Source of the DNA: Hymenoscyphus infarciens
Taxonomy: Eukaryota; Ascomycota; Leotiomycetes; Helotiales; Helotiaceae
Length of the DNA stretch: 64,000 nt
Assembly (NCBI GenBank): GCA_001414345.1
Contig: LLCB01000071.1
Coordinates: 62,001-126,000, forward strand
Direction of reading: 5' to 3'
Position 1 is the first letter of the stretch; each line of letters begins with the position of its first letter. The position numbers were made by a program, and so were the translations under genes. Below are positions 57,729-64,000 of the stretch, in pieces. The notes beneath the pieces are model-generated. The model did not search any database. It was not told the DNA's origin and saw nothing but the letters and a program-made list of their open reading frames with translations.

Positions 57729-57903
57729 TATTATAGAATAAAAGTAGGTTAGATAAAGGATTACCTAATAATCTCTACCTTTTAAGTAAGAAGTATAGTA
57801 TTTAAAGCCTTATACTCTCTCCTATAGTTCTAGGAATTAAGCATCTACTTTAACTTTACTTTGCTTATTCTATACTCTCGATATAGCTTCTATAATCGCT
57901 ATA
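57729..57903 (+). repeat. 3' LTR of the copia element
   Basis: 175 bp. Begins TATTATAGAATAAAAG, the RIP-mutated form of the 5' LTR start, and ends CGCTATA, followed by the target-site copy TTCTT. Confidence 0.92.
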
Positions 57904-58071
57904 TTCTTCTCTACTTTATAGCCGAAGTACACTTTAGACTATATATTTGAAGAACGTAAGAGAATATTAAAGTTATAAGTACGTAAACTCAGGCGCAAAG
58001 AAGTAACTAAGTCGCTTCTTTTAGAAGCCCTCTTATTAGAGCGTCTTATATATACTAAAAGTCGGAAATAA

Positions 58072-58255
58072 TAACTAAATCGTAAATTATAAATCGTAAA
58101 TTATAAATTATAAATTATAAAGCTTAGATTTCTAAGTATATAGTCTTTTAGAGCTAAATCGTAAATTGTAAATCGTAAATTAATAAACGTAGATTTTTTA
58201 AAAGCTAAATCGTAAATTATAAATCGTAAATTATAAAAGTTATATAATTAATAAA
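58072..58255. repeat. AT-rich minisatellite (AAATCGTAAATTATAAATCGT units)
   Basis: Three longer units start near 58075, 58155 and 58207 with CTAAATCGTAAATT, each made of two or more copies of a 14-bp TAAATCGTAAATTA-type word. Confidence 0.75.
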
Positions 58256-58586
58256 TAATTATAAAAGGTATTAAACATTAAATTAAAATATATTAGAGTA
58301 AGAGATATATATATATAATATAAAAAGACTATATAAATCGACTTTTATTACTATAATAAGTTCCTAAATTATATCTTAAAACTAGGCCTTTTTTAAACTA
58401 ATTACTCTAGATTACTTAATATCAAAGTAATTAGCTTACTTTAAAAGCTTAAATAATCTTAATTTAAGATTATTTAAGCACTTTTAGCTACTTTTCTCGA
58501 TTATATACTAATTTCCTAATTAGAGTTAGTACTATTTATTTTATAAGCTAAAAAGTATACTTACCTTATATACTAACTCTCTTATA

Positions 58587-58953
58587 TTACTTCTTTCTTT
58601 AAATACTATATACTACTCTCTATTATTCCTTCTTTCGAAAGTGCTATTCTACTACTATATATACTCTCTCTCTTCTCTTAAATTCAAGTACTAATAATAA
58701 TAGAAGAAGGAAGAGAATAATCTCTAGTAGTAGCTCTAGGTATTTATTAAAGTATAATATCCTTAGTAGTAGAACCTCTTAAGATAAATCGAATTAGTTA
58801 CTTCTTCCTTTAAATACTATATACTACTCTCTATTATTCCTTCTTTCGAAAGTGCTATTCTACTACTATATATACTCTCTCTTCTCTCTTAAATTTAAGT
58901 ACTAACGACGATAGAAGAAGGAAGAGAATAATCTCTAGTAATAGCTTTAAATA
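58587..58953. repeat. 157-bp direct duplication
   Basis: 58587-58743 and 58798-58953 are nearly identical (shared CTTTCGAAAGTGCTATTC, GAAGAAGGAAGAGAATAATC), 211 bp apart. The second copy ends exactly where the next LTR fragment begins. Confidence 0.8.
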
Positions 58954-59690
58954 TGTAATAGCACGCTATCTTAAATTGTCAGTATTCGTGAAACTGCCGA
59001 TATCTCTATAACTGCTAATACTCTTATAACTTATAAGATAGAAGAGGCTAAAAGGAGTAAGGATTAGATGTTATATATTTCACTTTAAGGTCTTATATAT
59101 TTAGCTTTAAAGCCCTTATTATTTTAGTAGCTATATTAGAAAAGACTTAGATATTATTCTTATTAGGACTTAGTAGTCTCTGACCTCTTATATATAGATG
59201 TTTATACTCGGTGTAGAAGAAGAATAGTTTTTCCTTTTCTTTTATATTAGAGCCTAGTATCTACTTACGTTATTTAGTCTTAAACATACTCTTATATACC
59301 TCTTCTCTTATAGTATATATTTTATACTATTATATAAAAAGGAAAAACTCTTCTTTACTAGTAATAGCCTTTATAATATCTCTTTTAAGCTTATTATTAC
59401 TTTATTTATTTCGATTTCGATTTAGCTTAGAATTAGACTATATCGACGTATCTTTAAATAGCCGGGTAATTAAAGACTACCTAGATAGCTAGTAATACTA
59501 GGGTTTAGTATCTATATAGATAGCTAATAAAAATTATATCTTATATATTAAGAGATTAGAATATACTAAGTGTTCCTAAGAATTCTAATAACCCTCTTAG
59601 TATAGAGATTACTATATACGATTTAGATAGTTAATAATATAAATAGTTATCTAGAAAACTCTTAAATCGCCCCCTTTACCCTCTCTTTTT
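58954..59690 (-). mobile_element. inverted, truncated copy of the nested LTR element
   Basis: 58954-59334 starts TGTAATAGCACG and ends CTATTATA. Read on the minus strand it matches the nested element's LTR, most clearly at 59170-59334. From 59335 to about 59690 the sequence is the reverse complement of the nested element's interior just before its right LTR (about 50040-50383). The LTR here is about 381 bp, longer than the 309-bp copies, and its first bases keep CA and CG steps. The other end of the element is missing. Confidence 0.75.
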
Positions 59691-59699
59691 TAATATTTA

Positions 59700-62600
59700 A
59701 TATATTAGACTTAAAAGCGATCTTAGGTCTCTTTTAAGCTCTATTTTAAAGCGTAGAGTACCCTCTTAGAGAATAAAGTCAAGTACTTACAGAAAAGTTC
59801 TTAACTTAATACTACTTACTAAAAAATAAAAAGTCTTAGAGTAATAAAGGTAAAGGGGTTGCTCTTAAAAGCTAGAGAGATAACTAAGACTTCTCTAATA
59901 TAGATAAGATATAAGAAGTAATTTAGACTATAGAAGCTAAGGACTAAGAAAAAGATAAAAGAATTTAATAATAAGATAACTAAATCGCCTAGTTAGTAGA
60001 TTTAGTATAATAGATTAGTAGATACTTACTAAGAAATAATTAAACTCCTTCTTTATACTCTTCTATTATACTAGACTATTTTTAGATATAAAACTTAACC
60101 TCTAATATTCTTCCTTTATAATAATCTACTTTATAATTATAAGCTAAAACCTTACTAAGAGCCTAATAACCTACTAAAAGTAAAATTATAGAGAAAATTA
60201 AACTTTTAAATAATAGTACTTTACCTACTTATAAGTAATAGAAGATATCTATATATAATAGACTCTAAGTAAACACTAACTATTACTATATACCTAAAAC
60301 TTATAAAGCCCTTATTTAAAGGACGACTATAAAACTTACTAAGAACTACTTAGAGCTCTAATATAAGTTAGATATAGGTAATATAGTATTTAAAGATTAA
60401 TAAGATATAATTAAACTCTTTAATTCCTACTTCTTAACTAGTTATAAGAAGAAGGATACTTAAAATAAATTTTAAGCTTTATAAATAGGTAGAAAGGGTT
60501 ATATAAAAGAAACCTTTTTAGATTTTAGAGTACGCTTCTTAAGTATAGCTATACTTAGAGGAATACTAAAGTTAGAAAGATTCTACTAGATATAGAATAA
60601 GATTACGTTATAGCTCTAAAGTAGCTCTACTATAACTAAGAGAGATTAGAATTATAATTTTAATAAGATAGTAGTATATCTTTTAGCCTTAGATAAGGAG
60701 AAGTACTAAAATATAGAATTATCTATAACTAGTACTATAGCTAAACTAATTAGTATAATCTTATTATTTAAAAAGATAAGTACTTTTTAATCCTTACTTA
60801 GCTTAACTTTAAAACCCTCTCTACCTTTATATAGACTTAATCCTACCTTTTAAAAGATTTTATAAACTCTTAGACTATTTTCTACTAGTAAAAAATCTAA
60901 GACTATATTAATAGACTAAGTCCTTACTAGTATAAAGTATTACTATTATAGTAAGCTTAGGTATTTTAAACCCGATTACTCTAATCTTCCTAGTATTAAT
61001 AAGATAGATAATTAACCTAAAGAAGAATAACCTTCTAAAGAGTACTCTAACTCTAACCTAAGTTAAGAGGAAAATAAAGAAGCTTAAGTAAAAATTCCTT
61101 TCTAGGCCTATATAAATATAATCTAATTAGACTTAACCTCTCTAAGCTTATAAAAGGAAAACAGTTCCTTATAAATACTACTCTTAGTATATAAGGATAT
61201 AGTATTAAAATATAAGCTTTAGTAGATATAAGAGTAAATAAGTATCTATTTCTAAATCGACTCTTAGCTCTTTAATTATCTAAAGTAATAGGTTTATAAA
61301 TCTAGAAACTACTATATTTAGTATCTATTTATAGATATAATAATAGTACTAAAAGCTAAGTAACTTAGTTTATATAACTCTATTTAAATATAGATAAACG
61401 TTATATCTATAACTACTTCTTTATTATTCTAGACCTTAAATAATAAGACCTAATTATTAATAATAAGTAGTTAAACTACTTTAAAGTCCTTCTTAACCTT
61501 TTAAAGAGCTAGATTACTTAGCTAGCTAATTACTCTCTAACTCCCTACTTTAGTAAAAAGATCTTACTTCTACTTTCTAGTAAGAACTAGAAACCCTTTT
61601 TAAATTACTAGTTAGATATAAATTAAAGAGAGTATACTATCTAGTAATAAGAAAGATATAAAAAGGGTAAACTTATAAATATAGCTAAGCTATTACTCCT
61701 ACTTATAATAATAACTTCTCTTAAAATTTTAACCTCTAACTCTAGTCTAAAGCCCTTTTAAACTACTAGTATAGTTTTAAAAAACTAGACTTTATACTCT
61801 TTTATTAGTAAAATAAGTACTAATACTATATACTTTAATATAAAATAACCTAACTTAGAATTTTATATAACTAGTATCTATAAGCTAGATTAGATTATTA
61901 ATAAAAAGTTAGCTCTCTTTTAAGATAATAATAATATAAGGGCCTTAATATAAGCCTAACTCTTAAAATATTATTCTTTTTATAAAGACGTATTCTTAAA
62001 AGTAGCTTTTAATAAGCTTTCTTCTTATTATAAATATAACTATAAGATTACTTTAAATAAACTACTTTCTAACTCCTTTTTACCTCTATATTAATAGTTA
62101 ATTATAGAGCTTAAAGCTATAAAGAAGTATCTTATAAAGAACCTAGATAAGGAGTTTATTATTAATAGTAATAGCTCTTTTACCTCTCTAATACTCTTTA
62201 TTAAAAAAGCTAATAGTAATAAGCTATAGTTCTATATTAATTATAGAAAGCTTAATACTCTAATCTAAAATAATCTCTACTTAATCTCTTAAATTAATAA
62301 GCTCCTTTTAAGAATAAGGATAGCTAAAATCTTTACTAAGTTAGATATAAGATAAGCTTTCTATTATATCTAGATAGACCTTATCTTAGAAGAAATAACT
62401 ATATTTAAAATAAGGTATAATATATATAAATATAAGGTCCTTCCTTTTAGACTTTATAATAGCCCTACTACCTACTAACGTTATATAAATAACATCTTAA
62501 TTAATTATCTAAATAACTTTTATATTACTTACTTAGATAATATTTTAATTTATTTAAATACTATTAAAGAATATAAAGAATAAGTTAAAAAGGTTCTAAG

Positions 62601-64000
62601 TTAGCTCTAAGAAGTAAGACTTTAAGTAGATATTAAGAAAAGCGAATTTAGTATTACTAGAGTTAAATACTTAAGATTTATCTTAACTATAAAGAGACTT
62701 AAAGTTAACCTTAAAAAAGTAGAACCTTTATAGAACTAGGTCTAATCTACTATTATAATAAGTATAAAGTCTTATCTAGGGTTTATAGGATTTTATAAAT
62801 AATTTATTAAAGGTTATATTAAAATTACTAAACCTCTAACTATAATAATATACCTTTTAAAGCCTTTTCTATAAATACTTAAATATAATAAAGCCTTTAA
62901 AGTACTAAAGACTAGGCTACTTATTATATAAACCTTATACTACTTTAACCTTAATTATAATATAAAGGTAGAAATAGACTTCTTAGAAGAAGTAATAGTA
63001 GGTATTTTCTTATAATAATATAATAACCTTTAGTACTCTATTAGGTTCTACTTATATATCCTAGTTAGCTATAAATTAAACTAGGAGATCTATAATAAAG
63101 AACTATCTACTATTATAAAAGCTTTTAAGAAATAGCGTTTTAAACTTATATTATATTAGAAGTATATTAATATATATTTAGACTATAGATTATTAGAATA
63201 CTTTATAATAACTAAGCTACTTATAACTAAGTAAGTCTAATAGATAGAGTTTTTATTAGACTTTAACTTTTAGATCTAATTTATATCTAAGAAGAGTAAT
63301 TAAAAAGTAGATATATTAACTTAATATAAATAAGACTTAAAAACCTATAATTAAGCTAAATTAGATAGCTACTTATATACTCTTTTAAGACCTAATTAGT
63401 TAGACCCTTGAATTAACGTTAAACTTACTTAGATCTTTTTATAAGAATAGTCTATATCTCTTAATATAATAGATATTATTCTAAAGTTAAGTTTAAATAT
63501 AATTTAGAAGTTAAAAGAAGATAACCTATACTTCTTTTAGAAAGAATATTATAAACTTCTAAATAGATACTCTATCTTATTAGATAATTTACTCTTCTTT
63601 AAGAATCGACTTTATATTTAAAAGAATACTAAACTATATATAAAGCTAATTTAAGAAGTCTATAACTAAGTATCTAGTACTTACTTAAGTATAAAAAAGA
63701 CATACTAGTTATTAGTATAATACTACTACTAGGTTAGACTAGGTTTAGACTATAAGAGGTATATAGCGAATTATTAAGCTTATAAATACTCTTATCTTTA
63801 ATAGACTAAGTAGTAAGGCTTTCTTTACCCCCTTCTAGTACTTAACTATCTTATATAACATTTATATATAGATTTTAAATTATTCTTAAAAAATAAATAT
63901 AGATTTAACACTATACTAGTATTTATTAACTAACTTAGAAAGGATTTAGTATTAATACTCTACTACTTAACTATAGACGCTAAAAGCTTAGCTAAACTCT
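59700..64000 (+). mobile_element. RIP-degenerate Ty3/gypsy retrotransposon, cut by the window edge
   Basis: Plus-strand remains follow gypsy order. A gag-like stretch lies at about 60.25-60.6 kb. A former CCHC zinc knuckle (Cys now Tyr) is at 60939-60975, and protease ALVDI (formerly ALIDSG-like) at about 61214. Reverse transcriptase at about 62.15-62.76 kb includes YRKLNTL, FTKLDIR, YKVLPFRLYNSPTTY, YLDNILIY (formerly YLDDILIY) and KKSEFSITRVKYLRF. RNase H is at about 62.9-63.2 kb, and an integrase zinc-binding region at about 63.69-63.8 kb reads LGLDYKRYIANYQAYKYS. Stops are dense and mostly Gln or Trp positions. LTRs were not identified; the 3' end lies beyond the window. Confidence 0.88.

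Larger units (their letters stand above)
46707..57903 (+). mobile_element. RIP-degenerate Ty1/copia LTR retrotransposon, complete ends
   Basis: 175-bp LTRs (46707-46881, 57729-57903) and a perfect 5-bp target duplication TTCTT (46702-46706, 57904-57908) define the element. Plus-strand pol remains lie in copia order. Integrase-type sequence is at about 52.8-53.2 kb (AYIDYLVKY, then VIFNKEIFY). Reverse transcriptase is at about 54.28-54.8 kb (ATRFNLEIKQYNIINVFIN, LYKLRDSLAL, IFYIDNI for the usual F-Y-V-D-D). RNase H is at about 55.3-55.7 kb (TEAKLLRVKQLG, YNNQQTIQL). Stops are frequent and mostly TAA/TAG where Gln is expected. A 3.4-kb LTR element is nested at 47285-50692. Subtracting it leaves about 7.8 kb, long for copia, partly because of an antisense coding-like segment near 56-57.5 kb. 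It cannot be active. Confidence 0.92.

Noticed and set aside
58072..58255. regular short repeats suggestive of a CRISPR array
   Set aside because: Units are contiguous without unique spacers and the genome is eukaryotic.
1..64000. biosynthetic gene cluster or defence island
   Set aside because: No polyketide, non-ribosomal peptide, terpene or transporter genes; neighbouring genes belong to unrelated processes.

Overview
The window reads as nuclear DNA of a filamentous ascomycete (Pezizomycotina). Genes carry short introns (about 45-185 bp) with GT...AG ends and CTAAC-type branch points. Fungal-specific families are present (HET domain, spherulin-4-like, TOM5, homeodomain plus C2H2 regulator). 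Transposons are mutated in the way repeat-induced point mutation (RIP) mutates them: only C/T and G/A differences between repeat copies, very AT-rich, stops throughout. A leotiomycete such as a Sclerotiniaceae species is plausible, but I cannot prove it from this sequence.

Layout. 1-905 holds the start of an unrecognised nuclear-looking protein running off the left edge. 3-8.5 kb is a fast-changing stretch: a HET gene with an in-frame stop just before its natural end, a decayed ankyrin-repeat gene and a small two-exon gene. 9.4-15.7 kb holds a homeodomain/C2H2 regulator, a conserved-looking unknown, an RNPS1-like splicing factor and an intron-containing tRNA-Thr(AGT). 16.4-17.0 kb is an isolated AT-rich relic. 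17.5-19.8 kb has two multi-exon unknown genes, one with tandem repeats in its coding sequence. 21.4-37.3 kb is the conserved housekeeping core: GCV2 (glycine decarboxylase P-protein), TOM5 (mitochondrial import), a large dynamin-like GTPase resembling SLIP-GC, NDUFA8 (complex I), a GLFG nucleoporin of the NUP54/57 family and a GNAT acetyltransferase. Several of these (TOM5, NDUFA8, the last GNAT exons) only appear when small exons are joined.

38-46 kb is accessory and decaying. It contains a GFA-domain fragment, a broken cysteine-rich reading frame, a spherulin-4-like gene, a small secreted protein whose second intron carries a TA-flanked MITE, a 656-bp hAT-type MITE with a perfect 8-bp target duplication, and an F-box gene with two inactivating lesions.

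From 46,707 to the right edge everything is RIP-mutated transposon. A Ty1/copia element (46,707-57,903) has 175-bp LTRs and a perfect 5-bp target duplication TTCTT. Its interior holds a 3.4-kb nested non-coding LTR element (47,285-50,692) and a degenerate antisense coding segment. Further right lie tandem repeats, an inverted fragment of the same nested family and a Ty3/gypsy pol region cut by the window edge.

The genes do not form one pathway. Mitochondrial functions (GCV2, TOM5, NDUFA8) and nuclear or RNA functions (RNPS1, nucleoporin, nuclear-type GTPase) are interspersed. GCV2/TOM5 and NDUFA8/NUP54 are divergent pairs with intergenic spacers of about 400-500 bp. The biological story is the contrast between an intact core and a margin where genes decay next to a RIP-inactivated transposon block.
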